A stretch of DNA of 64,000 bases from JAXGPX01 sp040766745 (GTDB lineage Bacteria > Bacillota > Sulfobacillia > Fermentithermobacillales > Fermentithermobacillaceae): NCBI GenBank assembly GCA_040766745.1, contig JAXGPX010000006.1, forward strand, positions 1 to 64,000, in the 5' to 3' direction. The stretch's first letter is position 1, and each line of letters starts with the position of its first letter. This document shows, in pieces, positions 44,413 to 53,641 of the stretch. The translations under genes were made by a program, and so were the position numbers. A model generated the notes under the pieces. It did no database searches. It was not told the DNA's origin and saw nothing but the letters and a program-made list of their open reading frames with translations.

Positions 44413-45219
44413 CTAAGTCGCAGCTCCCCTTAGCCTAACCGCTGAATCCTTTATTATCCGAAGCGCCGATGCCAGCATGAAACCGGCCACCACAAGGGAA
44501 CCGGCAGGATCAAGATAGACGGCCCAAGTGTTTCCGGCCAGGAGCTGACTGGCAGTCAAGGTCACAATCAATGTAAGGTCCATTACCGTTTTGGCGCGGT
44601 AAAGCCGCCACTGTGTCTCGAAAATCGGACTTGGCTCGCTGGCATTGAGCCGGAAGAACTTGAGCCAGAAGTAGCCGTTTACCAGGGCACCGCCTGAGGC
44701 TACAAGAAGGCCGGGCCAAACAACTCCAAGTTTAACAGGGGTAAGCATGCGCGCAATTGCACTCCAGGAGATCACTAACACAGATACAATCATTATGATT
44801 CCCACAACCAGGCTGCTCAGCCTTTCAAGCCTATCCGCCTCCGGACCGCCTCTTCCCCGGCTGATTTTCCTATGAACCGCCCATGCCAGGAACAACGCCA
44901 CAAGTTCACTGGTTCTGCGCAGCAAATCTGCCATTTGAACACTTGATCTGCCGATAAGAAAGGCTGTTCCGGAACCAAGGGGAGCCCAGAGGCTTACTAA
45001 CCATGAGGCCAGTAACGTCCGTTCCTTCTGAATCTGGACAGCATTGCCCTCGCTGCAACCTGAATCCTGGCTGGCATCAGAATCCGGGCCCACACCAAGG
45101 CCCTGGCTAGCACCCCGGTCATTCCTGACATCTACGTCCCTGCTAATGCCACCGTCCCTGCTAGCAGCAGTGCCGGCATCCTGCATATTTACACTCCGAC
45201 GCTTGTCTATGTCCTTCAT
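44413..45219 (-). CDS. CDF-like membrane protein lacking the usual metal ligands
   Basis: Predicted 268 residues. A Ser/Asp/Gly-rich N-terminus (about 10-65, with repeats of SRDGG, SQGLG and SQDSG type; DNA 45040-45190) precedes five or six transmembrane segments arranged as in cation diffusion facilitators. In CDF proteins helices 2 and 5 carry H/D-x3-D metal sites. Here the matching places read MADLLRRTSE and RAKTVMD, so the histidines are replaced and at most some acidic residues remain. The C-terminal cytoplasmic domain is missing. Transport of a metal is therefore doubtful. Start at 45219 overlaps the upstream stop (ATGA); an ATG at 45186 with GGAGTG is an alternative. Confidence 0.65.
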   Translation of the reverse strand: MKDIDKRRSVNMQDAGTAASRDGGISRDVDVRNDRGASQGLGVGPDSDASQDSGCSEGNAVQIQKERTLLASWLVSLWAPLGSGTAFLIGRSSVQMADLLRRTSELVALFLAWAVHRKISRGRGGPEADRLERLSSLVVGIIMIVSVLVISWSAIARMLTPVKLGVVWPGLLVASGGALVNGYFWLKFFRLNASEPSPIFETQWRLYRAKTVMDLTLIVTLTASQLLAGNTWAVYLDPAGSLVVAGFMLASALRIIKDSAVRLRGAAT

Positions 45220-45947
45220 ACCGGCAAAAGTAAGAAAAGAGCCTTCATGACCACCGACAGGAACCCAATCACAACAGGCAGGACCAGATTGTCTAGGCCT
45301 TTTCGGCATGTGAGCTCCAAAAGCGCAGTACTTACTGCTAATACAACAGATATAGCAAGGTTGAGGTACCAGGCAAAATCGCTGAAATACATTATCGTAC
45401 CAAAAATGGCTATGAAGGCCGCCACTGCCCCGGCCGACGCCCCTTCCACTGTCTTGTGTGAATCAAATACGATGCCATTAACTTTGTGCTTGCCGAATCT
45501 CTTACCTACCAGCGCAGAAAGGGCATCTCCAAACCCCCACCCCATTACGCCAACAGCAGCGTGATACTTCCATTCCGGCCCCAAGAGGCCCCAGCAGACA
45601 GATACCAGCAGCACAAAGGCGGTCATAGCATAGACTGTCTGCCTGGATAGCTCCCCTTCTTGCTTGGCCCTGCCAAAGCGAATAGATGAAAGAATTGGAA
45701 GTTTACGAGAAAGAAAGACTGCAATGTATCCCAGGAGAAACGGAACCATAGAAGCAATTGCCGCGGCATACCAATTATCAAAGAGCCGTATCAAAATGAA
45801 AATCGAAAGGCTGCACAGAATGTGATGCGACTTTCTCATAACTTCTTTGGGGACTTTCACACTTTTGTCCAGGATTGCCAGGAATGCAACAAAGCCGAAG
45901 TAATACGCCAGGTACACAATACCTCCAACGAGATCCCTGATCGACAT
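45216..45947 (-). CDS. Membrane CTP-dependent kinase/cytidylyltransferase-like protein (dolichol/phytol kinase family)
   Basis: Predicted 243 residues with seven or so membrane helices. The signature GWGFGDALSALVGKRFGKHK near residue 135 and the following SHKTVEGASAG match the dolichol kinase, phytol kinase and CDP-diglyceride synthetase group, which transfer phosphate or CMP from CTP to lipid alcohols or phosphatidate. KSHHILCSLSIF near 40 is also typical. Substrate unknown, polyprenol phosphorylation being possible. Start ATG at 45947 behind AAGGGGTGG. Its stop overlaps the start of the CDF-like gene, so the two are co-translated. Confidence 0.83.
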   Translation of the reverse strand: MSIRDLVGGIVYLAYYFGFVAFLAILDKSVKVPKEVMRKSHHILCSLSIFILIRLFDNWYAAAIASMVPFLLGYIAVFLSRKLPILSSIRFGRAKQEGELSRQTVYAMTAFVLLVSVCWGLLGPEWKYHAAVGVMGWGFGDALSALVGKRFGKHKVNGIVFDSHKTVEGASAGAVAAFIAIFGTIMYFSDFAWYLNLAISVVLAVSTALLELTCRKGLDNLVLPVVIGFLSVVMKALFLLLPV

Positions 45948-46265
45948 AAGGCCACCCCTTTCCAAAATTGGCCTACGAATCCTGGAAACGTCCATTGGTA
46001 CATCTCATGATACCAATTATGCCCGGTAAATGCTACATCCTGGAGGCGACAGCGCGCCAGATGGAGGAAACCCCGGCCCCCAAAGGGAAATCGTTACTCG
46101 AGGACTAGCATGAAAACGCATCAAACACCCGAATAGGAAATAGCACGGAAGTAAGAGGCAAACGGCCGAATATCGGCCAATTGTGTGTAACATTGCCAGA
46201 GACACAAAAGCATAGCAAGGAGTAAGAGGCAGAAAGCAAAATATCTACCCAGGGAGGAACCAGTC

Positions 46266-48017
46266 TTGTATTTTGACATAATTATCAAGGGCGGAGAAGT
46301 CATTGACGGAACAGGCAACCCTCGGGAACAAAAGGACGTCGGCATCAAAGGAAACGGAATTGCGGCTATCGGCGACCTGACCGGTGCTTCAGCCAGAATA
46401 ATAGTCGATGCTGCAGGGCAAGTAGTTGCACCTGGCTTCATAGACATGCACTCCCACGCAGACCAGACCATACTCATGTATCCCCATGCTCAGAGTTTCG
46501 CCGGCCAGGGAATCACAACCACGGTGACAGGCCAGTGCGGGTTCTCGCCTGCTCCTTTGAACAAACACTGGCTTTCATGCTTCTGGGAGTGGAACTTCTG
46601 GGACAAGGTGGAGCCGCGGAAATATTACCAGGAAGCAGTCGGCGACCTAACCCGTTTCAAGAAATACGCCAAGGAAGTCGACGGGCTGGAAGTAAACTGG
46701 ACGACGTTCGGCGAATGGCTGAGCCGGGTCGAAGCAGCCAGGCCCGGAATCAACATAGTTCCCCTTGTCGGCCACGGCACAGTAAGAACAGCAGTCATGG
46801 GGCAAGACTACAGGAGGCACGCAACGGCTGCCGAAATCCAGGCCATGAAACGTTACGTTGAAGAGGCAATGGATCAAGGTGCAGCCGGCATCTCAAACGG
46901 TATGGATTACGCACCTAACTATTTTGCCACCCCTGAGGAATCCTACGAAGTCATCGGTGCTGCTGCAAAACGAGGTGGCATTTTCTCGACCCACTGGCGA
47001 AGGACCGGATTGAGAGAAGGTTTTGGAGATCCTGGCCTTGCAGATGGCCTTAGAGAAGCTATAGACATTGCAAGAAGAACCGGAGCCCGCACTGAAATCG
47101 CCCACCTGGCTGCAGGGTGGCTCACCAACCCATCTCCCACAGGCAAAATAGCAGTCTGCATAGCCGAAGAGACCCTTTCCATTATAGATGAAGCAATCAA
47201 AGAAGGCGTAGACCTGTCTTTCGATGTAATTCCCAACCACTTGGCCGGTGGGGTCATCTGTACCAGGCACCTGGCCGCTGCCTTAGGACCGTGGCTCAAG
47301 GAAGCAGGCTCGCTTGAAAAGTTTGCCGAAAACCTGCAGGCAAGTGACCTGCGCCAGGAAATTAAGGCGTTCATCATGTCAGGCAAATGGTTCAGGCTGA
47401 ATCCAATCACCCAGCCCAGATGGGCAAGGGCCATCCGGATTGGAAACTGCAGCGATCAGGAATACAAAGAATATGCAGGAAAAAACCTTGCGGAAGTCGC
47501 CGCTGAAAAGGGGCAGCACCCGTTGGATACCCTCATGGAGATAATATCCAGGGATCCTTACGCAACCACCCGCATGGCAAGAGGCGACAAGGACGATACC
47601 AAAGAAACGTTCTTCAAACACCCACTTGCCATGGTTGCAGTCGACACATTCGTGGTAGATACCACTACCGAATCCAGAGTTCCACCTTACATACTCCCCA
47701 ACCCCAACAGTTTCGGAGCTATGGCAAGGTTTATCAGAGTATATGCAAATCAGCTGCTAGGACTTGAAGAAGGCATTCGCCGGATCACAGGGCTGCCTGC
47801 GTCAAGGCTCGGGCTCAAAGACCGGGGTAGGATTGCAGAAGGCATGAGGGCTGACATTGTCGTGTTCAACCCTGGCCAGGTCACCGAGAAGGGCACAGAC
47901 AAAGAGCCCAGGCAGTATCCGGAAGGATTCAGTTGGGTGTTTGTAAACGGAACGGCAGCCATGAAAGAAGGAAAACTAACCCTTTCGGGTACCGGAGAAG
48001 TGATACGACGTAACTAA
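46266..48017 (+). CDS. N-acyl-D-amino-acid deacylase family amidohydrolase
   Basis: Predicted 583-residue amidohydrolase of the D-aminoacylase group. N-terminal module IIIKGGEVIDGTGNP, metal motif DMHSHAD with His62 and His64, TTTVTGQCGFSP near 88 with the family cysteine, VGHGTVR near 165, THWRRTG and EIAHLAAGW with further histidines near 240 and 280, and a C-terminal RGRIAEGMRADIVVFNP. It is longer than typical D-aminoacylases (about 480-530). Expected reaction: N-acyl-D-amino acid to D-amino acid and carboxylate; hydrolysis of other N-substituted amino acids is possible. TTG start with GGGAGG eight bases upstream. A creatininase-family gene follows after 104 bases, probably one operon. 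Confidence 0.85.
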   Translation: MYFDIIIKGGEVIDGTGNPREQKDVGIKGNGIAAIGDLTGASARIIVDAAGQVVAPGFIDMHSHADQTILMYPHAQSFAGQGITTTVTGQCGFSPAPLNKHWLSCFWEWNFWDKVEPRKYYQEAVGDLTRFKKYAKEVDGLEVNWTTFGEWLSRVEAARPGINIVPLVGHGTVRTAVMGQDYRRHATAAEIQAMKRYVEEAMDQGAAGISNGMDYAPNYFATPEESYEVIGAAAKRGGIFSTHWRRTGLREGFGDPGLADGLREAIDIARRTGARTEIAHLAAGWLTNPSPTGKIAVCIAEETLSIIDEAIKEGVDLSFDVIPNHLAGGVICTRHLAAALGPWLKEAGSLEKFAENLQASDLRQEIKAFIMSGKWFRLNPITQPRWARAIRIGNCSDQEYKEYAGKNLAEVAAEKGQHPLDTLMEIISRDPYATTRMARGDKDDTKETFFKHPLAMVAVDTFVVDTTTESRVPPYILPNPNSFGAMARFIRVYANQLLGLEEGIRRITGLPASRLGLKDRGRIAEGMRADIVVFNPGQVTEKGTDKEPRQYPEGFSWVFVNGTAAMKEGKLTLSGTGEVIRRN

Positions 48018-48121
48018 AGGTGACGGCAGCCCTGGCAAGAAGGTCAGAAATTCCCAGTGGCATTACAGTGTTAAAGAACAAGCAAGACCAATGATTAACC
48101 ATACCTAAAGGAGTAGATCTA

Positions 48122-48892
48122 ATGTCTTCGTGCAAACAATCAAAGGTACTGTATTTACCGGACCTCACATGGCCTGAAGTGAAAGATGCTATGCCTGGTA
48201 TCAAAGTTGCTATTATCCCTGTGGGTTCTACTGAGCAACACGGGCCCCACGGCAGATTTCAGACTGACTATGCCGCAGCAAGGGAGTTTTCTATAAGACT
48301 AGGCGAGGAACTGTACCCGAACGCCCTGGTCACTACTCCTGTGCCAATTGGAATCTCAGAACACCACATACATTTCCCGGGAACCTTATCCCTTCGAGCC
48401 ACTACTCTTATAGATGTATTGATGGACATTGCCACGTCCCTTAGAAAGCATGGTATTAACAGATTCTTCTTTGTTAACGGCCACGGCGGAAACACTCCCG
48501 CCCTTACCATTGCAACCAACAGGATCAAACACGAAATGGGATGCAAGGCAGCCTGGGCAACACTTCCCTGGGATCTCATCGGCGATCTTTCCAAGGGCTT
48601 TGTCCAATCACCTATGACAGGCCACTCTTGCGAAAGGGAAATGAGCATCATGCTGTACCTGTGGCCTGACGGAGTGAAACAGGACGCCCTTACCCCCGGT
48701 AAAATCCGAAAAGAAGCTCTGGACGGCCTTGGACGGAAACTGGGAATTCGTGAAGCCAAATTTTTCGATGAAGTTACAGAGAACGGAGCCCTTGGCGATG
48801 CAACAAAGGCCAGCGTAGATTGGGGCAAAAAAGCCGTTGAAACCGCCCTGGAACGGGTAGTTCCCTATATGAAGGAGTTCATGGAAGACTAA
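48122..48892 (+). CDS. Creatininase family protein
   Basis: Predicted 256-residue metal-dependent amidohydrolase of the creatininase fold. The metal residues are in VGSTEQHGPHGRFQTDYAA (Glu, His and Asp, residues 38-56) and in VNGHGGNTPAL near 118, with a Glu in SCEREMS near 170. Family members open cyclic amides or formamides (creatinine, 3-dehydro-scyllo-inosose, riboflavin intermediates). With the upstream deacylase this suggests a small pathway for an N-substituted or cyclic amino-acid derivative (inference). AAAGGAG precedes the ATG. Confidence 0.87.
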   Translation: MSSCKQSKVLYLPDLTWPEVKDAMPGIKVAIIPVGSTEQHGPHGRFQTDYAAAREFSIRLGEELYPNALVTTPVPIGISEHHIHFPGTLSLRATTLIDVLMDIATSLRKHGINRFFFVNGHGGNTPALTIATNRIKHEMGCKAAWATLPWDLIGDLSKGFVQSPMTGHSCEREMSIMLYLWPDGVKQDALTPGKIRKEALDGLGRKLGIREAKFFDEVTENGALGDATKASVDWGKKAVETALERVVPYMKEFMED

Positions 48893-48969
48893 GAATTCAA
48901 CTTAAAGTAGACGCAGTCACTGCAGCACGTAGTCTTCTATATGGGATAGTTCATACAGAACCAAGCAGC

Positions 48970-49060
48970 TGGCGGTTTACGGACAATTGTTAGTTCACAG
49001 ATGGTCAGCGGGTTGCGGACAGTTGCTGGTTCATAAATAGCTACCGGTTCACTAACAGCT
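48970..49060. repeat. Degenerate tandem repeat, about 36-bp unit
   Basis: GGCGGTTTACGGACAATTGT and GCGGGTTGCGGACAGTTGCT begin two units, each continuing with GGTTCA or AGTTCA and a (A)TAGCT/TGGTCA end; a partial third unit CCGGTTCACTAACAGCT follows. Upstream of the coiled-coil gene. Confidence 0.65.
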
Positions 49061-49091
49061 TAATTGGCGGCTTTAGGGAGGTGGAAGACTG

Positions 49092-50039
49092 TTGGGGAAT
49101 TTGGAGGGCATTGAGAATATCGAAGAAAAAATAGCCGCTGCTTCAGCCAGGATTGAAAGGCGGAAACACACCGAGTCAAAGCTGCAGCAGGCCAGGCTAT
49201 CCCTTCAGTCAGAGAGAAAGCGGCTTGCCGATGCCCGGGCAATCCTGCTGCGCGAAGAAAAGGATGTCAGGGGACTCGAGACTCTGACCATGGCAAGCAT
49301 CTTGTACAGCCTAGCCGGCCGGAAGGACGAGAAAATAGATAAAGAGAAGCAAGAATTTCTGGCAGCAAAACTAAAATACGACCAAGCCACATTCGCAGTA
49401 AATGTTTTAGAGGCTGATGTCGAGTCTATGGCAAGGGAACTCACAAAACTGGGAGACCCCCAAAGGGACCTTGCCCTGGGCCTTCGTGCAAAGGAACAGC
49501 TGCTGCTTTCGATTGACGACAGCAGGGCAAAGGAACTGGCGGATCTGCAGGAAGGAACTGGCCGGCTCAAAGCCTGGAGACAGGAACTGCAAGAAGCGAT
49601 TGCAGCAGGAGGGCATGCGCGCAGACAACTTCAGGATGTGATCAAGTCTCTGGAAAGCGCCAGGTCGTGGGGTATATGGGACATGTTAGGGGGCGGAGTT
49701 CTTGCAACCGGCGTCAAGCACCTGAGGATTGAAGATGCCAAAAAGCAAATCCACGATCTTCAGCAATTACTGCACAAGTTCAATCATGAGCTGGCTGACT
49801 TGAACGAAATTGGAATCAAACTCAGCATTGGCTCCTTTCAGACATTTGCAGACTACTTCTTTGACGGCCTTCTAATAGACTGGTTTGTTCAGTCCAAAAT
49901 CAACAACAGCCTGGAAAGAGCAAAGGAACAGCTGAATAGAGTAGACGGCACTCTTCAGGCACTGCAGGAGAAATTGCGAGATACCGAATCTTCGCTGGCA
50001 AACCTGGCGGCTCGTAGAAACCAGCTGTTGACAACGTGA
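49092..50039 (+). CDS. Coiled-coil protein of unknown function
   Basis: Predicted 315 residues, mostly charged amphipathic helix. Long coiled-coil regions lie at about 5-65, 75-195 and 215-310. In between is a short, less polar segment (GIWDMLGGGVLATGVKHLRI near residue 195) and another (SFQTFADYFFDGLLIDWFVQ near 255) that could be membrane-associated or a helical hairpin. No enzyme motif or signal peptide. Similar uncharacterised proteins occur in Bacillota, but I cannot name the family. TTG start at 49092 with GGGAGGTGG upstream. A strong terminator follows. Confidence 0.72.
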   Translation: MGNLEGIENIEEKIAAASARIERRKHTESKLQQARLSLQSERKRLADARAILLREEKDVRGLETLTMASILYSLAGRKDEKIDKEKQEFLAAKLKYDQATFAVNVLEADVESMARELTKLGDPQRDLALGLRAKEQLLLSIDDSRAKELADLQEGTGRLKAWRQELQEAIAAGGHARRQLQDVIKSLESARSWGIWDMLGGGVLATGVKHLRIEDAKKQIHDLQQLLHKFNHELADLNEIGIKLSIGSFQTFADYFFDGLLIDWFVQSKINNSLERAKEQLNRVDGTLQALQEKLRDTESSLANLAARRNQLLTT

Positions 50040-50052
50040 GCAGAAAATCAGT

Positions 50053-50089
50053 ACCGCGGCAGGCCTCTGACAGACGGCCTGGCCGCGGT
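50053..50089 (+). terminator. Rho-independent-type terminator
   Basis: ACCGCGGCAGGCC pairs with GGCCTGGCCGCGGT (one bulged base) across a ten-base loop, 13 bases after the coiled-coil gene stop, followed by GGCTTTCTG. The T-run is short but the stem is very stable. Confidence 0.65.
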
Positions 50090-50270
50090 GGCTTTCTGTA
50101 CCTTGACTCAGCCCGTATCAGGCTTTTCTCCGCTGGTACATCTAGATATGCAGACATGACTGCTTGCTGATACGGTAACTGACTCTACTCCGCTGAAATC
50201 TTTCTAGGCTCCCTGCATTTAGCCGACTTCTGTAAGTTGAATGCCGAACATCTGGCACCTTACAAAGTGC

Positions 50271-50936
50271 TCACTCCTGGCCGGCCAATTCCTTCTTACA
50301 CAGGTACCAGTCGTGACACTCATACCCTGCGTTCATCCGGGCCTGAGCCGACTCCACTGTCTGAGGAGGAGGTACAATAACCTTATCTCCTGGATTCCAG
50401 TTGGCAGGAGTGGCAACCTTATGCGCATCGGCCGTCTGAAGGGCCTTTACTATCCTGATAATCTCACTCATATTGCGCCCCGTACTCTGCGGGTAGTAAA
50501 GAATTGTCCTGATAATCCCCTTGTCGTCAATCACAAACACCGCTCTTACAGCCGATGTATTGCTTGCCTTAGGATGTAGCATCCCGTACATTTTGGCAAC
50601 TTTCATGTCAAGGTCAACAATTATCGGAAATGGAACATCTACGCCGAACTTTTCTTTGATGTTTCTTACCCACGCAATATGTGAGTAAAGGCTGTCAATC
50701 GACAGGCCAATAAGCTCAGTGTTAATCTTCTGAAGCTCGGGGTAAACCTGGGAAAACGCTACGAACTCAGTAGTGCAAACCGGCGTAAAGTCGGCCGGGT
50801 GGGAGAAAAGAACAAGCCACTTGCCCCTGTACTGAGACAGGCTTATCTTTCCATGGGTAGTAAGTACATCGAATTCAGGGGCTGGTTCACCAATCAAGGG
50901 AAGGCTCCTGGCCTCATTTCTGACTTCTTCTTCCAT
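50271..50936 (-). CDS. Peroxiredoxin, Prx6/archaeal type
   Basis: Predicted 221-residue thiol peroxidase. Peroxidatic Cys54 in HPADFTPVCTTEF, and a C-terminal pair Cys207 and Cys213 in YECHDWYLC, the arrangement of archaeal-type Prx6 proteins that form a disulfide with the C-terminal cysteine. Length and Arg in the active-site region (TVRAVFVID-like SAVRAVFVIDD) agree. Reduces hydrogen and alkyl peroxides in the cytoplasm. A very good AAAGGAGG precedes the ATG. Single gene. Confidence 0.93.
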   Translation of the reverse strand: MEEEVRNEARSLPLIGEPAPEFDVLTTHGKISLSQYRGKWLVLFSHPADFTPVCTTEFVAFSQVYPELQKINTELIGLSIDSLYSHIAWVRNIKEKFGVDVPFPIIVDLDMKVAKMYGMLHPKASNTSAVRAVFVIDDKGIIRTILYYPQSTGRNMSEIIRIVKALQTADAHKVATPANWNPGDKVIVPPPQTVESAQARMNAGYECHDWYLCKKELAGQE

Positions 50937-51354
50937 TGTGTTGCGCCTCCTTTAGGTTGGTCTGGGAGTGGTTGGCAAGACTCTACATAGTCTTGACCAC
51001 TTCCCGCTTGGGTTATTGGAGTATCCTTTGCCTTTTGGGACAATCGTGGATCAGCCGGTCTGCTGAGAATCGTGGTTTGAATTGTGCTCTGTTCTGATCT
51101 GCAAAGGTTCCTGGCTGTTTGGTTGTGCCTTGATTCTGATTTTAGAGTGAATAAGGCTAATCCACGACACTACAAGAATATCAGTTAACTAATCAACTAT
51201 GCAATTGGATTCTTGTGACAACTCCAAATAAAAGCCCAGTTAAACTGCATAATGGAGGCTCCGTGTCTGACGCAACACCGATATTACACGATTGGACACA
51301 GCGAACATGCCCTCGGACATCTGCCCGCAGTTGCCTCACCAGGCTCGGTAAAAG
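50937..51354. other. Intergenic region without recognised feature
   Basis: About 420 bases between two minus-strand genes. It should contain the peroxiredoxin promoter; I see no clear repeat, operator or RNA gene. Confidence 0.5.
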
Positions 51355-52338
51355 TCAGTAGCCAAGTTGTTTGTCAACCTGGTTGACTAGAGGCCGTCCC
51401 TCTTGGAAACGAGACAGGTTCTCCAAGAAAATCTCAAAGGTCTTCCTTGAATGGTCTTCTTCAAACCCAGCCGAGTGTGGGGTTATGATCACATTTACCA
51501 TTTCCCACAATGGGCTTTCAGCAGGAAGAGGCTCAGTTTCAAAAACATCAAGCCCGGCCCCTCTTATTATGCCCTTGGAGAGTGCCATAACTAGGTCTTC
51601 CTCCCGGACAACAGTCCCCCTTCCTACGTTTATGAAAAACGCAGACGGTTTCATAGCCGAAAACTCGCGTGAGGTCAACAAGTGGTGAGTTTCGGAAGTC
51701 AGAGGCAAAGAACACACAACAAAGTCTGATTGGCTCAACACTTGGTTGAGGCCAGACGGGGGAAAGACTTCATCCACATACTGAGTTTCCACAGGGTTAC
51801 GCCGGGTTCCTATAACGCGCATTCCAAAAGCCTTACATCTTACTGCAACCTCCATGCCTATGGCACCGAGGCCCAGAAGCCCTGCAGTTTTCCCATTCAG
51901 ATTTACTATTGACGAACCCTTGGCCTCCCACTTCTTGCGGAGCCGGTTCTCATAGGCCTCGGGGAAACCCCTGGCCAAGGCCAAGAGCAAAGCCATTGCG
52001 TGGTCAGCCACAGTAGGCCCGTGGACACCCCTGCTGTTTATCAGGATGATATCAGACTTCTGAAACTCGGGAACCATGTACCTGTCCACACCGGTGGAAC
52101 CTACCTGGACTAGTTTCAGAGTCTTGGATTGGACCAAAACAGCAGGCTCAATTGACGGTGAGCCGAAAAGAAAGTCTGCTTTAAAAATCAGTTCATCTAT
52201 CGGCCCATCTGTATCCGGCTCAAGAAATACCGGTTTATCGACTACGTTCGTAATGGCTTCTTTCTGCCATGGTTTCCAGGCGCGTGTTGAAAGAAGCCTC
52301 AACCCGGCGTTGCTGCTCGCGCTGGGTTTACTGTTCAT
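51355..52338 (-). CDS. D-2-hydroxyacid dehydrogenase
   Basis: Predicted 327-residue NAD(P)-dependent dehydrogenase. Nucleotide fold GLGAIG at 156-161, catalytic Arg240 in INVGRGTVV, Glu269 in FETEP and His288 in TPHSAGF, the full triad of the family. It belongs to the broad glyoxylate/hydroxypyruvate reductase-like class that interconverts 2-oxo acids and D-2-hydroxy acids; exact substrate unknown. Start ATG at 52338 with GAGGATGGTGA upstream. Single gene, preceded by a short tandem repeat. Confidence 0.88.
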   Translation of the reverse strand: MNSKPSASSNAGLRLLSTRAWKPWQKEAITNVVDKPVFLEPDTDGPIDELIFKADFLFGSPSIEPAVLVQSKTLKLVQVGSTGVDRYMVPEFQKSDIILINSRGVHGPTVADHAMALLLALARGFPEAYENRLRKKWEAKGSSIVNLNGKTAGLLGLGAIGMEVAVRCKAFGMRVIGTRRNPVETQYVDEVFPPSGLNQVLSQSDFVVCSLPLTSETHHLLTSREFSAMKPSAFFINVGRGTVVREEDLVMALSKGIIRGAGLDVFETEPLPAESPLWEMVNVIITPHSAGFEEDHSRKTFEIFLENLSRFQEGRPLVNQVDKQLGY

Positions 52339-52364
52339 GTTATGTCACCATCCTCGATCTTGGT

Positions 52365-52455
52365 TTCATCCTATTGGTTTCACCATATTGGCCTCATCGT
52401 GTTGACCTCATCGTGTCGGCCTCATCCTGTTGGCCTTATCCTGTTGGCCTTATCG
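52365..52455. repeat. Short tandem repeats, 14-16-bp unit
   Basis: Successive units such as CCTCATCGTGTTGA, CCTCATCGTGTCGG, CCTCATCCTGTTGG and CCTTATCCTGTTGG lie upstream of the dehydrogenase start, between it and the next gene. Confidence 0.8.
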
Positions 52456-52510
52456 TATCTTCTCATCCAATTGTTTCTACCCTAGGTGTTCTCGCTTGGC
52501 CTTAATCTGT

Positions 52511-53068
52511 CTATCGGCGAAAAGCAGAGTCAGGCAGCTTTCTTCCGCAGCCAGGACAAAAATCAAACTCATCGTCTACAGGCCTGCCGCAGTATGGGCA
52601 ATAAGATTCGGCTTCCACTCTGTCAGTGCCGCCCGAGCCGGCCTGTGAACCTGGGCGTGGTTCTGGCCTCAAGCCGCTCCGTGAACCAGCCTGTGAATCA
52701 TCCCGTGTACCGGCCTGTGGGTCATCCCATGTACCGGATAACGGATCTTCCCTGCTTGCCAGGCTACGGAAACGCGGATCCAATGGGTCAGGTTCATCCT
52801 CCCCATCTGTAATGTCAATGACTGAGTGCCGGTTCTTTGCAGTGGCATTCCTGAAATTGTAGATAGCGTTGGCTACACCCATAACCACAAACAGAAGCCC
52901 AAAAAGGGGAAAGAACGCTGCAGGGCCAAAATCCCAGCCTCCTACCCCAGAAAAGCCTGACATCATACTCCGCGCAGCAAAAAACCAAAAAAGCCCGAAA
53001 AGCGAAGCAATAATGCTGGCTATCCCTCCCATAAACGAAGGGCCTCTGCCTGGTTTTACACTTGTCAT
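52511..53068 (-). CDS. Membrane protein with C-terminal zinc ribbon
   Basis: Predicted 185 residues: two transmembrane helices (about 14-35 and 48-70), a cytoplasmic linker of about 75 residues, and a terminal zinc ribbon with CPYC and CPGC about 16 residues apart. The linker carries repeats rich in Ser, Arg, Gly, Pro and Asp (DDPQAGTRDDSQAGSRSG; DNA 52630-52760 with 18-27-base units). Proteins of this build are common in Bacillota and uncharacterised. Start at 53068 with a modest GAGG 12 bases upstream; an earlier start at 53143 has no better support. Confidence 0.68.
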   Translation of the reverse strand: MTSVKPGRGPSFMGGIASIIASLFGLFWFFAARSMMSGFSGVGGWDFGPAAFFPLFGLLFVVMGVANAIYNFRNATAKNRHSVIDITDGEDEPDPLDPRFRSLASREDPLSGTWDDPQAGTRDDSQAGSRSGLRPEPRPGSQAGSGGTDRVEAESYCPYCGRPVDDEFDFCPGCGRKLPDSAFRR

Positions 53069-53641
53069 GCGACGTCTCTGCCTCAATCTACACCACTCCC
53101 TTTGAGTCTCTGGCCCCAACCAGCAATGGCACTGGAATACCAATTACTGCTCAAGCCTGTGGCTTATGATGCCGGGAAAGTGCCTCTGGTCTCAGTCATA
53201 TCTATTTCTATAGTAACCTCAAATTCGCGGGCTCGCGACACTTGTTTCTCGCTGTCGTGCAGCCAAAACAATCAGTCTACAACCAAACCTTTCCCTTGCA
53301 AGGAAAATGTCCACATGCCACAAACGGTTTCCCCTGTATCTTACGCCAGATGGCTCAGTAGGTTTGAGATTGAATTTAGTTATTCAGGGGTCATTGCTCC
53401 ATCGCCTGAGTGAATTTTCCATAAGGGCGTGAGATGAATGAAGGATCCGGTTATCCCAACAGTGAATTAAGCAGGAAGCATTGGATTAAGAAAACAGTGT
53501 TGGAAACCCAAGGATGACAGCACCGGAATGGGGCGCCGGAATGGCAGGGCCGGAGGACTCCTGAGCGCAAACTCAGGAATTTGAGCTTTGCAAGTCACAG
53601 GTTATGTCATGAGAGAACTGCAAGAAAGGAAGAGGTACATA
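53069..53641. other. Intergenic region
   Basis: About 570 bases between divergent genes. A hairpin TCCTGAG (53559-53565) with CTCAGGA (53572-53578) stands about 65 bases before the deacylase start. GCCGGAATGG recurs near 53523 and 53535. No gene is supported. Confidence 0.5.
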
